A stretch of DNA of 64,000 nt from Sulfuricella sp. T08 (GTDB lineage Bacteria > Pseudomonadota > Gammaproteobacteria > Burkholderiales > Sulfuricellaceae). The stretch is from the NCBI RefSeq assembly GCF_000971475.1, contig NZ_DF967527.1:1-64000 (forward strand), in the 5' to 3' direction. This document shows positions 10,018 to 20,091 of this stretch, one piece after another. The notes under the pieces were generated by a model. The model did no database searches. It was not told the DNA's origin and worked only from the letters and a program-made list of their open reading frames with translations. Both the position numbers and the translations under genes were made by a program. Position 1 is the stretch's first letter; every line of letters begins with the position of its first letter.

Positions 10018-10959
10018 ATGCTGGAATTTTTCAATATCAAACGCGACATCCCGTTCATGAGTTATGCGCGGGTGACGACCTTTATCTCGCTGGTGACGTT
10101 CATCGCGGCGGTAGCAGCGCTGGGGCTGAAGGGTCTTAACCTGGGGGTGGACTTCACCGGCGGCACGGTGATGGAGGTGAGCTACAGCCAGCAGGCGGAT
10201 GTCCCCAAGATCCGCGATACTCTGTCCAAAATCGGCATGCACGATGCGGCGGTGCAGAATTTCGGCACGGCGCGCGACGTCATGATCCGTCTGCCGCTCA
10301 AGCCTGATGTCAGCACCGCCCAGCTTTCCGAGCAGGTGCTCAAGGTGTTGCAGGGTGCTGACAATTCCGTCACGCTGAAGCGTGTCGAGTTCGTTGGTCC
10401 GCAGGTGGGCAAGGAACTGTACGAGAACGGCGCGCTTGCGCTGCTGGTGGTCTCCCTCGGCATCATGGCCTACCTCGCCATTCGTTTCGAATGGCGCTTT
10501 TCGGTGGCGGCAATTATCGCCAACATGCACGACGTGGTGATCATTCTCGGCTTCTTCGCCTTCTTTCAGTGGGAATTTTCCCTCACCGTGTTGGCTGGTA
10601 TCCTGGCCGTACTCGGCTATTCGGTCAACGAATCCGTGGTGGTGTTCGATCGGGTACGTGAAAACTTCCGCAAGATGCGCAAGGCATCGGTGTCCGAGGT
10701 GATCGACAACGCCATCACCCGCACCATGTCGCGTACCATCATCACCCACACCATGACTGAACTGATGGTGCTGTCGATGCTGTTCTTCGGCGGCGAGGCA
10801 CTGTTCTACTTCGCCCTGGCGCTGACCATCGGCATCGTCTTCGGCATCTATTCCTCGGTGCTGGTGGCCAGCCCGATCGTGATGTGGCTGGGCGTGTCGC
10901 GCGAGGATTTCCTCAAGCCTGAGAAAAAGGAAGGCGAAGGGACGGAAGCGCTGCCCTGA
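10018..10959 (+). CDS. secF: Protein translocase subunit SecF
   Basis: A 313-residue RND-family partner of SecD. It opens MLEFFNIKRDIPFMSYA, with a first transmembrane helix followed by the periplasmic signature GVDFTGGTVMEV, and the C-terminal helices contain GYSVNESVVVFDRVREN. I chose the ATG at 10018 because it matches homologue starts and is preceded by AAGGAAAAAAT; an upstream extension would run through the dispersed repeat. Its TGA overlaps the ATG of the DedA gene by one base. Confidence 0.97.
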   Translation: MLEFFNIKRDIPFMSYARVTTFISLVTFIAAVAALGLKGLNLGVDFTGGTVMEVSYSQQADVPKIRDTLSKIGMHDAAVQNFGTARDVMIRLPLKPDVSTAQLSEQVLKVLQGADNSVTLKRVEFVGPQVGKELYENGALALLVVSLGIMAYLAIRFEWRFSVAAIIANMHDVVIILGFFAFFQWEFSLTVLAGILAVLGYSVNESVVVFDRVRENFRKMRKASVSEVIDNAITRTMSRTIITHTMTELMVLSMLFFGGEALFYFALALTIGIVFGIYSSVLVASPIVMWLGVSREDFLKPEKKEGEGTEALP

Positions 10960-11594
10960 TGGAGCTTCTGACCGCTTTTATCGATCTAGTCCTGCACCTC
11001 GACAAGCACCTGCTGGTACTGGTGCAGGATTACGGTACCTGGGTTTACCTGATTCTGTTCCTGATTATTTTCTGCGAAACCGGTTTGGTAGTGACGCCCT
11101 TCCTGCCTGGCGATTCCCTGCTGTTCGTGGCCGGCGCACTGACCGCGACCGGGGCGATGGAACTTCAGGTGCTGGCTGGCTTGCTGATCGCCGCCTCGTT
11201 CATGGGCGACAACACCAACTATTGGGTTGGTCGCTATATCGGGCCGAAGGTGTTCAGCAGAGAGCGTTCGCGCCTGCTCAACCCCAAACACCTTGAGCAG
11301 ACTCACCACTTTTATGAAAAACACGGTGGCAAGGCCGTTATCCTGGCGCGTTTTTTCCCCATCATCCGCACATTCGCTCCCTTCGTCGCCGGGATCGGGC
11401 GCATGGATTACCGCCGTTTCCTGCCTTACAGCCTGGCGGGCGGGATAGCCTGGGTCGGCTCGCTGCTGCTGGCCGGCTACTTCTTCGGCAACATCCCGTT
11501 CATCAAGCAGAACCTGACGCTGGTGATTTTCGGCATTGTCCTGCTGTCGATCCTGCCGGGAATCATCGGTTACCTGCGCCACCGCATCCCATAG
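10959..11594 (+). CDS. DedA-family membrane protein
   Basis: A 211-residue DedA/SNARE-associated family protein. Relatives act as flippases that recycle undecaprenyl phosphate or phosphatidylethanolamine. The family motif FCETGLVVTPFLPGDSLLF is present near residues 33-51, followed by GDNTNYWVGRYIG and RFFPIIRTFAPFVAG. Several transmembrane helices are apparent. The start overlaps the secF stop by one base, so it is probably the last-but-one gene of the secDF transcript. Confidence 0.93.
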   Translation: MELLTAFIDLVLHLDKHLLVLVQDYGTWVYLILFLIIFCETGLVVTPFLPGDSLLFVAGALTATGAMELQVLAGLLIAASFMGDNTNYWVGRYIGPKVFSRERSRLLNPKHLEQTHHFYEKHGGKAVILARFFPIIRTFAPFVAGIGRMDYRRFLPYSLAGGIAWVGSLLLAGYFFGNIPFIKQNLTLVIFGIVLLSILPGIIGYLRHRIP

Positions 11595-11596
11595 TC

Positions 11597-13326
<1,730 letters not shown>

Positions 13327-13408
13327 TTACCCTAGAACAAGCGGTTCACCACAAGAGCCAAAAGTAGGCGCCTCTAGGCGACACAGAAAAACAAACCTAT
13401 AAAAAGCA

Positions 13409-13476
13409 GTGACCACCCCGCTCATGCTTCGATACGCGCAAGAAACCGCGCTACTCAGCACGAATGGGGTGGTCAC
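13409..13476. repeat. 68-nt element with 11-bp perfect terminal inverted repeats and a REP-like core
   Basis: GTGACCACCCC at 13409-13419 and GGGGTGGTCAC at 13466-13476 are exact inverted copies. The core between them (CTTCGATACGCGC ... GCGCTACTCAG) resembles the inverted unit at 13493-13533. The form suggests a tiny non-autonomous element or nested repeats; no transposase is nearby. Confidence 0.6.
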
Positions 13477-13492
13477 CCATTTGGTGAAAGAC

Positions 13493-13533
13493 CGTTCGCC
13501 CTGAGTAGCCCGCGCAGCGGGCGTATCGAAGGG
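13493..13533 (-). repeat. REP-like palindromic repeat
   Basis: On the minus strand it reads CTTCGATACGCCCGC, then TGCGCGGGCTACTCAGGG. The inner arms GCCCGC/GCGGGC pair to form a hairpin. This is the CTTCGATACG...GCTACTCAGG type of palindrome common in betaproteobacterial intergenic DNA, and it forms an inverted pair with the core of 13409-13476. Confidence 0.6.
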
Positions 13534-13657
13534 TTTGCATCGTTCAATTGCGGTTTTTAGTATAAATCCGTCCCCTTAGTTTTTTCGATTCACTTGGCAT
13601 GCCAGGGAAATGTGAGTAGGATATACAAATTATTTTGTATATCTTAAAGGTGAAGCC

Positions 13658-13891
13658 ATGCAAGTAGCTAAATGGGGTAACAGCCTGGCAGTGCGCCTCC
13701 CGGCAACAGTGGTCGAGGCGCTTGATCTCAAGCCGGGGGACAACATCGAAATTCACGTTGCCGGCGCCCGCGATTTCTCCATAGAAAAGGCACCCAGCGC
13801 CCGAGATTTGCTGGCGCGATTACGAAAATACCGTGGGCGGCTGCCTGTTGATTTCAAGTTTGACCGGCTCGAAGCCAATGAGCGGCGATAG
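13658..13891 (+). CDS. vapB: AbrB-type antitoxin (VapB)
   Basis: A 77-residue antitoxin with an N-terminal SpoVT/AbrB domain, MQVAKWGNSLAVRLPATVVE, and a C-terminal toxin-binding tail (ARDLLARLRKYRGRLP). A ribosome-binding site AAAGGTGAAG precedes the ATG. It overlaps the PIN-domain toxin gene by 14 bp. The AT-rich TATACAAATTATTTTGTATA just upstream is nearly palindromic and is a likely operator/promoter. Confidence 0.9.
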   Translation: MQVAKWGNSLAVRLPATVVEALDLKPGDNIEIHVAGARDFSIEKAPSARDLLARLRKYRGRLPVDFKFDRLEANERR

Positions 13892-14291
13892 GCGTTTCTT
13901 TGACACAAACGTCGTGCTCTATCTGCTGTCGGCTGACCAAGCGAAGGCAGATCGCGCGGAAGAACTGCTCGCCGAAGGCGGCATAATCAGCGTGCAGGTA
14001 CTTAACGAGTTCGCCGCTGTTGCTTCGCGTAAGTTGGGGATGTCGTGGCCGGAAATCCGCGAAGTGCTGGATCAGGTACGTGCCGTGAGCAGTGTAGAGC
14101 CCCTGTTAGTTGAAACGCATGAGCGCAGCCTTTTGGTGGCCGAGCGCTATGGCATTTCCCTATACGATTCGCTGATTGTCGCTGCAGCCTTGTTAGCTGG
14201 CTGCTCGACGCTTTACTCAGAAGACATGCAACACGGCCAGATCATTGAAGGCCAGTTGACGATATGTAATCCGTTCAGGGCCAGCGAGTAA
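13878..14291 (+). CDS. vapC: VapC PIN-domain ribonuclease toxin
   Basis: A 137-residue PIN-domain endoribonuclease; family members cut tRNA or rRNA. The acidic catalytic residues are recognisable: D in RRFFDTNVVLYLL near the N-terminus, E in VLNEFAAVA, D in ISLYDSLIVAAAL, and a final acidic residue in TLYSEDMQHG. I start it at ATG 13878 (MSGDRRFFDTN), which overlaps vapB by 14 bp; a longer upstream frame has no PIN homology. Relation to the neighbouring HEPN and nuclease genes is unknown. Confidence 0.92.
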   Translation: MSGDRRFFDTNVVLYLLSADQAKADRAEELLAEGGIISVQVLNEFAAVASRKLGMSWPEIREVLDQVRAVSSVEPLLVETHERSLLVAERYGISLYDSLIVAAALLAGCSTLYSEDMQHGQIIEGQLTICNPFRASE

Positions 14292-14297
14292 ACCACA

Positions 14298-14371
14298 GGG
14301 TCAGCTTCGGATGATTTCCAAAAGATGCTATCGAATGAAGGAGTCCAAGAAAAGCAATCCGAAGCTGACCC
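14298..14371. repeat. 15-bp perfect inverted repeat between vapC and the Rossmann-like gene
   Basis: GGGTCAGCTTCGGAT (14298-14312) and ATCCGAAGCTGACCC (14357-14371) are exact inverted copies 44 nt apart. They lie between two convergent genes. A bidirectional terminator is possible, although neither arm is followed by a T run. The ends of a small mobile element are another option. Confidence 0.6.
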
Positions 14372-14393
14372 GTTTGGCTCCCTATGATTCTTG

Positions 14394-14930
14394 CTATTGA
14401 TTCTTGATGGGTTGGGCCGAGCGGGCTGACTTGACATCGATAACATGTAGCCGATGCTTCTCAACGAATGGTTGGTCAGAGCATTTACGGAATAACCAGC
14501 CATGCTTAGCTAAGCCATTCGGTCGAATCATCCTTTCGAAATTGCTTCCGCGACTGTTTGAGCCATCTGTGATAATCAAGCCCCCATCAGCGTGAAATCG
14601 TTCAAGTATGAAGGGGAGAAAGGAATCGCCGAGAACGAAAACGCCGCTGCCGTCTTCACCTGGACTGTCGCCACGGTAGAACAATATGTCAATTTCTTTG
14701 ACACTTGAAATAACTTGCCTTACATCGCCTATCAAGAATGATGCACTCGGCGGGCCAGACAGAGAAGCAATAGATTTTCTCCATCGGGACAACAGTGCCG
14801 CGTTGATATCACAAAAAATCACTTCATCAACATAGGGAGCCAACAGTGCAAGCGGCTCCAGAATGTCAAGATGGCAGCACGGATAGAATGCAACTCTAGG
14901 CCGCATCTTCCAGCACCGCGAAAGCTTCAT
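14394..14930 (-). CDS. Unknown protein with a Rossmann-like fold, partner of the HEPN-like gene
   Basis: A 178-residue protein. Its start RPRVAFYPCCHLDILEPLALL, followed by YVDEVIFCDIN, looks like the first strands of a class I methyltransferase or other Rossmann fold, but the usual glycine-rich GxGxG loop is absent; FYPCCHLDI occupies that position. A later strand, GGLIITDGSN, fits the same fold. It overlaps the upstream HEPN-like gene by 35 bp (11 bp if ATG 14906 is used), so they form one operon. Function unknown. Confidence 0.6.
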   Translation of the reverse strand: MKLSRCWKMRPRVAFYPCCHLDILEPLALLAPYVDEVIFCDINAALLSRWRKSIASLSGPPSASFLIGDVRQVISSVKEIDILFYRGDSPGEDGSGVFVLGDSFLPFILERFHADGGLIITDGSNSRGSNFERMIRPNGLAKHGWLFRKCSDQPFVEKHRLHVIDVKSARSAQPIKNQ

Positions 14931-15516
14931 CCTGATGAATTCTCAATTGATCCAAAAAATCAAACCACTGCTTCAAAAATTGATGGAAATCATTAGGGCC
15001 TACGAACACGAATGAATAGTCCCGTACTATATTTTGGTCATTCACATTGGCGTTGATGAAAATGATCGCTTCTATTGGGTTCTTGAATGTAAAAATGTTT
15101 CCGTGGGCGAGCGCATTGCGAATGACGCGAAGAACATTTTTGACGGTTTTGTCCGCTTGAATGGGCTGGCGATTACGTAGACCTTCCCACGAATCGGGAT
15201 CGCCCCGAACAGATTTCAGCTTTCCAGAGTGCCATGTCGAGTAGGGCTGGTTCCACAATTCGGAAGCTAGAAAAGGTTCGGCGAGCAGTAATTTAAGTTG
15301 TTCGGCAGCAGCGGAGAATATCTTGTTGTCTCCAGATGGATGGTCGATTTCACTATCAGGTTTTAACCTTTCATATGGAACAACCAACCCTGCAGAGGCT
15401 ACCATAAGAGTGAGCGTCACCTCTCGCCCTCTGAACAAAGCCGGTTTCCCAGCGAATTCTAGAATGTCTCGGCAGCGCCGGGGGAAATCATCTATGAAGT
15501 TCTGATATGCGGTCAT
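14896..15516 (-). CDS. HEPN-like protein, possible RNase effector
   Basis: A 206-residue, mainly helical protein with RNALAHG at residues 133-139. R133 and H138 are spaced as in the Rx4-6H motif of HEPN ribonucleases, and the motif sits in a predicted helix after KNVLRVI, as expected. HEPN proteins are frequent RNA-cutting effectors of toxin-antitoxin and antiphage systems. It is first in a two-gene minus-strand operon, divergent from the Sel1 gene. Many HEPN-like proteins with RNxxAH motifs have no known activity, so toxicity is not established. Confidence 0.6.
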   Translation of the reverse strand: MTAYQNFIDDFPRRCRDILEFAGKPALFRGREVTLTLMVASAGLVVPYERLKPDSEIDHPSGDNKIFSAAAEQLKLLLAEPFLASELWNQPYSTWHSGKLKSVRGDPDSWEGLRNRQPIQADKTVKNVLRVIRNALAHGNIFTFKNPIEAIIFINANVNDQNIVRDYSFVFVGPNDFHQFLKQWFDFLDQLRIHQDEAFAVLEDAA

Positions 15517-15696
15517 GGTTTTAATGGAGGCGGTCTAAGCGGTTAAAATCATGGAAGTGGATGACTCTTTACAAGCTTACTCCTCCCACACCACCACAAC
15601 AATTGGTTACGTTTCCATATTGAGAACTAGGTTACATTCGGCAAGCCGTGGTTATATGATGTACGGGAATTTCTAAAATTTAAGGACTATGTGGAA

Positions 15697-17373
15697 ATGA
15701 TGCGTGACAAAAACAACTCATTACCAGATAAAAGCAATAATAGATTCCCGGCGATTTCCTCCAACTCGCTTGTGGCGCGTGGCTTGAGTGATCTTGGCAA
15801 GCCGGTAGCAAAAACTGCACGACAGTACTCCGATGCCAAGAAACTTTATGAAAACAAACAATATGTAGAGGCCTTTGAGTTTGCTCAAGAGTTGGCGCTG
15901 GCTGGCGATACAGACGCCATGAATCTGCTTGGGGTGATATGCCGCGGTGGGCATGGCACCGAGCAGAACTACGCGGATGCTGTAGTGTGGTTTCTAACAG
16001 CGGCCAATCTGGGACTTGCCAAGTCACAACGAAACATAGGACTAATGTATCTCAGAGGTAAAGGCGTTGAGCAAAACGACGCTGAGGCAGTGAAATGGTA
16101 TCGTCTGGCTGCCGAACAGGGGGATGTTGAAGCACAGTGCAAACTGGGGGTGATGTATTACAAAGGCCAAGGCGTCGAACAGGACGATGAAGAAGCGGTG
16201 AAGTGGTACTGCATGGCGGCTGAGCAGGGGTATGTCACTGCACAGACCATCTTGGGGGCAATGTACGCCGATGGCCGCTGCGTTGAGCAGGACGACGAAG
16301 AGGCGGTGAAGTGGTTCCGCTTGGCGGCTGAGCGGGGAAATGCCACCGCTCAGTCCATCTTGGGGAGGATGTACGCCAAAGGCCGCGGTGTTGGGCAGGA
16401 CGATGAAGAAGCGGTGAAGTGGTACCGCCTAGCGGCTGAACAGGGGTATGTGGATGCCCAATACAAATTGGGGTATGTGTACCGATGGGATCATCACGGT
16501 GCAGAGCATGACTACGATGAGATGGTGAAGTGGTACCGCTTGGCGGCTGCTCAAGGGCATGTTGGGGCTATGCTTAGTTTGGGTTTATGGTTTGTGTATG
16601 AGCAAGGTCGCAATGAGCGAGATTATGCTGAAGCCATAAAATGGCTTCAGATTGCTGCTGAGAAGGGTAATGCCAGAGCTCAGGACTGCATGGGGGATAT
16701 GTACGCCAAAGGCCGAGGTGTCGAACAGGATGATGTAGAAGCGGTGAAGTGGTATCGCCTGGCGGCTGAACAAGGATACGACCGTGCCCAGTATGCGCTG
16801 GCGCTCAGATACAAAAATGGGCTCGGCGTCGAAAAGGATGATGAAGAAGCAGAAAGATTGCTCAGGGAAGTGGCCGACCATGGGGATGAGGATATTTTAT
16901 GCGGGATAGCACAGGACTACATGCCCGGATGGGAAGAAAAGGGGGATATTGCCGAAGCCTTAAAGTGGTATTTGTTGGCAGCTGAGCGCGGTAGCTATGA
17001 AGCACAGTTCGACTTGGGGCAAATGTACGCCGAAGGGAAAGTCGTCGAACAGAATTTTGCGGAGGCCATGAAGTGGTACCACTCGGTGATTGACAATAAA
17101 TCAGATTGCAGCATTTATCGCTTTTGGGCCATGGTCGCATTGGCACGCATGCACAAGAAAGGCAGGGGTGTAAAGCAGAGTAATGCTGAAGCTGAAAAAT
17201 GGTATCAAATGGTTGTTGATGAGGGTAAGGAGGAAACCTTTTTTCTTTTAGGTGATAGTGGCACTCAAGGTGGCGTTGAACAGGACGATGAAGAAGCAGT
17301 GAAGTGGTACCGCCTGGCGGCTGAACAGGGGAATGCTGAAGCTCAAACCAGACTGGAGCAGATGCTCACATAA
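15697..17373 (+). CDS. Sel1-repeat protein
   Basis: A protein of about 558 residues built almost wholly of Sel1-like repeats, roughly 12-13 units of 36 residues. The unit reads GVEQDDEEAVKWYRLAAEQG followed by xAQxxLGxMYxxG. Sel1 repeats form an alpha-solenoid scaffold for protein binding. There is no signal peptide, so it should be cytoplasmic. The start is uncertain: GTG 15691 and ATG 15697 or 15700 are close together, and AAGGA precedes them. The multinuclease gene follows 66 bp later on the same strand, which suggests a two-gene operon. Repeats at DNA level are similar enough to allow recombination. Confidence 0.85.
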   Translation: MMRDKNNSLPDKSNNRFPAISSNSLVARGLSDLGKPVAKTARQYSDAKKLYENKQYVEAFEFAQELALAGDTDAMNLLGVICRGGHGTEQNYADAVVWFLTAANLGLAKSQRNIGLMYLRGKGVEQNDAEAVKWYRLAAEQGDVEAQCKLGVMYYKGQGVEQDDEEAVKWYCMAAEQGYVTAQTILGAMYADGRCVEQDDEEAVKWFRLAAERGNATAQSILGRMYAKGRGVGQDDEEAVKWYRLAAEQGYVDAQYKLGYVYRWDHHGAEHDYDEMVKWYRLAAAQGHVGAMLSLGLWFVYEQGRNERDYAEAIKWLQIAAEKGNARAQDCMGDMYAKGRGVEQDDVEAVKWYRLAAEQGYDRAQYALALRYKNGLGVEKDDEEAERLLREVADHGDEDILCGIAQDYMPGWEEKGDIAEALKWYLLAAERGSYEAQFDLGQMYAEGKVVEQNFAEAMKWYHSVIDNKSDCSIYRFWAMVALARMHKKGRGVKQSNAEAEKWYQMVVDEGKEETFFLLGDSGTQGGVEQDDEEAVKWYRLAAEQGNAEAQTRLEQMLT

Positions 17374-17439
17374 TTATGCTGAGCCATGTCCTGCTTGACA
17401 TGGCATAGGGTTGGTATTCCAAGGGATTAAACAACAAGA

Positions 17440-19359
17440 ATGACAAAGCAACACGACTTACTCCCGGAAGAACGGGAACTGGAACAGCGGTTGACGGAGA
17501 TTGCCTCGCTGGAAGCCGCGCTTTCCGAAAAAGAGCTGGAACTGGCCACGCGCGCTGAATCCATCCAGCGCTTTCACACCCGGTATCAGCAAATGGTGGG
17601 CACCCTGTATGCGGAACTGGATGCGATAGAGGCTGGAACTGCCCGGCTTGAGGCGAATGCCAAGCCGCGCGACAAGCAGGCGCAGGCAGCGGCGGCTGCC
17701 GCTAGTGAGAGAGCGGCGCAGTCGGCATGGGAATCCTCCGCCACCCCAGAAGACGCCGCAGCAGCCGAGCCTTTTGCCCCGACGGATGAACTCAAGAACC
17801 TGTACAGGGCGGCAGCGAGACGCCTTCACCCCGACCGGGGAGCCAGCGACGCTGACCGGAGCCTGCGCAATGATTTGATGGCGCAAGTGAATGTGGCGTA
17901 CCGTGCCGGTGACCAGGCGCGCATTGAGGCGATTATTGCCGAGTACCGGGATCACCCTGAAGCCATCGAGGGTGATGACGTCGGCGCACGTCTGATTCGC
18001 ACCATCCGTCAGAAATCCCGTCTGGCAGCCAGGCTGCGGGAGGTGGAAGAAGAATTGCTGCAACTGGAAAACGGTGAACTAGCAGATCTGCAAAGGGAGG
18101 CGGAAACCCGCGCGGAACAGGGAGAGGATGCGCTGGCGGAGCTGGCCGCACAGTTAAGCGAACGAATTGCAGCGGCCAAAAAAATCCTTGAAGAAAAACG
18201 CAACATATTAGAAGCAAATGCTGCTGCCCTAGCGGCATCAATAGACAATGCAGCAAAGGGACGGAAATCTGCTGAGACTGATAATAATGCAAACGTTTTC
18301 AGGCCGGAAGGTCTGATTCACTGTACCGAGCGAGGCGAAAAGGTCAGAAGCAAATCCGAGGTGATTATCGCTAACCTGCTGCATCAGGCCAGGCTGGACT
18401 ATCAGTACGAACTTGATCTTTCGACACTGGGCTTGGGTCGTGGCGTTCGCCCAGATTTCGCCTTCCAGCGCGGCACTAAAGTGATCGTGTGGGAACATCT
18501 TGGCCGGGCCGATGACCCAGACTATATGGCCCGCTGGGCTCAAAAGCTGACATGGTACCGTGACCATGGTTTTGAGAGCGGCAAGACACTTTTTGTTTCC
18601 ACCGAAATGGCCGGACAGGGGATAGATGTGGCCTCCTTGGGGCGTGTCGTGGCACAAATTCAGCAGGTATTAGCCACGTTGACTGAGGAGAAACCAGCTA
18701 AACCACAGTCGGTGCAACCACAAGCAGCCACGCCAAAGCCGGGAAGGCACACCGTCGACGAGGCGCTAGTCTTTTTTGATTTCGAAACTACTGGGCTGAA
18801 ACCGGCAGGCTGTCGGGTCATCGAAGTGGGCGCGGTGAAAGTGGTGAACGGCGTAGTGGTGGAAACATTCACCTCTCTCATCGATCCTGGCGTCCAACTG
18901 TCGTCTGAGATTACCAATATCACCGGCATCACTAATGCCATGCTTAAGGGGCAATCTCGCCCTGCCGAAGTTATGCCAAAGCTGCACAACTTTATGCGCG
19001 GCGCGGCTATCGTTGCCCATAACGCCAAGTTCGACCAAGGTTTCCTGAAAATGGAATTCGACCGCCTGGGTCTCTCTGTGCCGTCTAATCTGCTGTGTAC
19101 CATGAAACTGGCTAAACGGGTGGAGCCGGGTCTGCGCAGCTACAGCCTGGCAGCGCTGACCAGCCATTTTAGCCTGAACGCCAACAGCAATGCCCACCGC
19201 GCGTTACCTGATGCCCATCAGACTGTGGCTCTGTGGCAGGCATTGGAAAAACAATTGCTCAAACAAGCTGAATTGCAACGCATACCTGTTGCCTTGATGC
19301 TGAAGTTACAGGCAGTAGCCGTGAGTGATGTGAAGAGATTTTTGCGTGAACGGGGCTGA
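17440..19359 (+). CDS. Multidomain protein: coiled coil, J-like domain, PD-(D/E)XK nuclease and DEDDh exonuclease
   Basis: A 639-residue cytoplasmic protein. Residues 10-75 and 185-275 are coiled coils. Residues 117-168 resemble a J domain with HPD at 130-132 (LYRAAARRLHPDRGA). Residues 300-400 form a PD-(D/E)XK nuclease of the WEHLG type seen on some UvrD-like helicases: E307 in RSKSEVII, D339 in VRPDFAF, E352 in VIVWEHLG. Residues 443-605 form a DnaQ-like exonuclease with the full DEDDh set: D447 and E449 in FDFETTG, D532 in AHNAKFD, H586 and D591 in HRALPDA. Both nuclease centres look intact. The Sel1-repeat gene lies 66 bp upstream. I know of no named system with this architecture; a defence or DNA-repair role is inference from domains and location. 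Confidence 0.85.
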   Translation: MTKQHDLLPEERELEQRLTEIASLEAALSEKELELATRAESIQRFHTRYQQMVGTLYAELDAIEAGTARLEANAKPRDKQAQAAAAAASERAAQSAWESSATPEDAAAAEPFAPTDELKNLYRAAARRLHPDRGASDADRSLRNDLMAQVNVAYRAGDQARIEAIIAEYRDHPEAIEGDDVGARLIRTIRQKSRLAARLREVEEELLQLENGELADLQREAETRAEQGEDALAELAAQLSERIAAAKKILEEKRNILEANAAALAASIDNAAKGRKSAETDNNANVFRPEGLIHCTERGEKVRSKSEVIIANLLHQARLDYQYELDLSTLGLGRGVRPDFAFQRGTKVIVWEHLGRADDPDYMARWAQKLTWYRDHGFESGKTLFVSTEMAGQGIDVASLGRVVAQIQQVLATLTEEKPAKPQSVQPQAATPKPGRHTVDEALVFFDFETTGLKPAGCRVIEVGAVKVVNGVVVETFTSLIDPGVQLSSEITNITGITNAMLKGQSRPAEVMPKLHNFMRGAAIVAHNAKFDQGFLKMEFDRLGLSVPSNLLCTMKLAKRVEPGLRSYSLAALTSHFSLNANSNAHRALPDAHQTVALWQALEKQLLKQAELQRIPVALMLKLQAVAVSDVKRFLRERG

Positions 19360-19403
19360 TTGTCTTGGCTACCTTTTATGCATGAGTGGATTTAGCAAAC
19401 GCC

Positions 19404-20075
19404 ATGAAAATAGTCCAAAGGCACCCTTGGGATATCAGTCCGGCTGAAGCGATTGCCATCCAGCAGCAACTGCGCGGCGAGGTGGTGAGGGAAGACTGGC
19501 TCGGCCCGGTGCGCCATGTGGCGGGGGTGGACGTGGGTTTCGAGGAAGGCGGCGGGATCACCCGCGCTGCGGTGGCGGTGCTAGCCTTTCCTACGCTCGA
19601 ACTGGTGGATCATGCCATTTTTCGCACTCCTACCTGTTTTCCCTATGTGCCGGGGCTGCTGTCTTTCCGCGAGGTGCCTGCGGTGATCGGAGCTCTGGAG
19701 AAGCTTACCGTCATTCCCGACTTGCTGCTGTGCGACGGTCAGGGTATTGCCCATCCTCGCCGTTTCGGCATCGCCAGCCACCTTGGCCTGCTGTGCGGCA
19801 TTTCCTCCATCGGCGTGGCCAAAACCCGGCTGATCGGCGAGCAGGTCGAGCCGCCTGACCAGCGCGGCGCATCCGTGCCACTGCGCTATCATGGCGAAAC
19901 CATAGGCGCGATATTGCGCAGCCGACCCGGCGTGAAGCCGCTCTACATCTCCATTGGTCACCGCATCAGCCTGGCGACGGCGCTCGACTATGTGATGGCC
20001 TGCGTCACCCGCTACCGCCTGCCGGAGACGACGCGCTGGGCGCATCGTCTGGCTTCCGGGCCGGCGGTCGAATGA
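19404..20075 (+). CDS. nfi: Endonuclease V (deoxyinosine-specific)
   Basis: Endonuclease V nicks DNA one base 3' of deoxyinosine and starts repair of deaminated adenine. The product is about 223 residues. Family motifs are clear: VAGVDVGF with the first metal-binding aspartate, [23 protein letters not shown], and [11 protein letters not shown] prefer ATG 19404 ([10 protein letters not shown]), which matches homologue starts, over GTG 19386. It ends close to the convergent gspB gene. Confidence 0.95.
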   Translation: MKIVQRHPWDISPAEAIAIQQQLRGEVVREDWLGPVRHVAGVDVGFEEGGGITRAAVAVLAFPTLELVDHAIFRTPTCFPYVPGLLSFREVPAVIGALEKLTVIPDLLLCDGQGIAHPRRFGIASHLGLLCGISSIGVAKTRLIGEQVEPPDQRGASVPLRYHGETIGAILRSRPGVKPLYISIGHRISLATALDYVMACVTRYRLPETTRWAHRLASGPAVE

Positions 20076-20091
20076 AGTGGTGGATTGGTTG

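Noticed and set aside
15900-17370. Regular repeats that might be read as a CRISPR-like or tandem DNA array
   Set aside because: Units are about 108 bp, always in frame, and encode 36-residue Sel1 repeats; there are no unique spacers.
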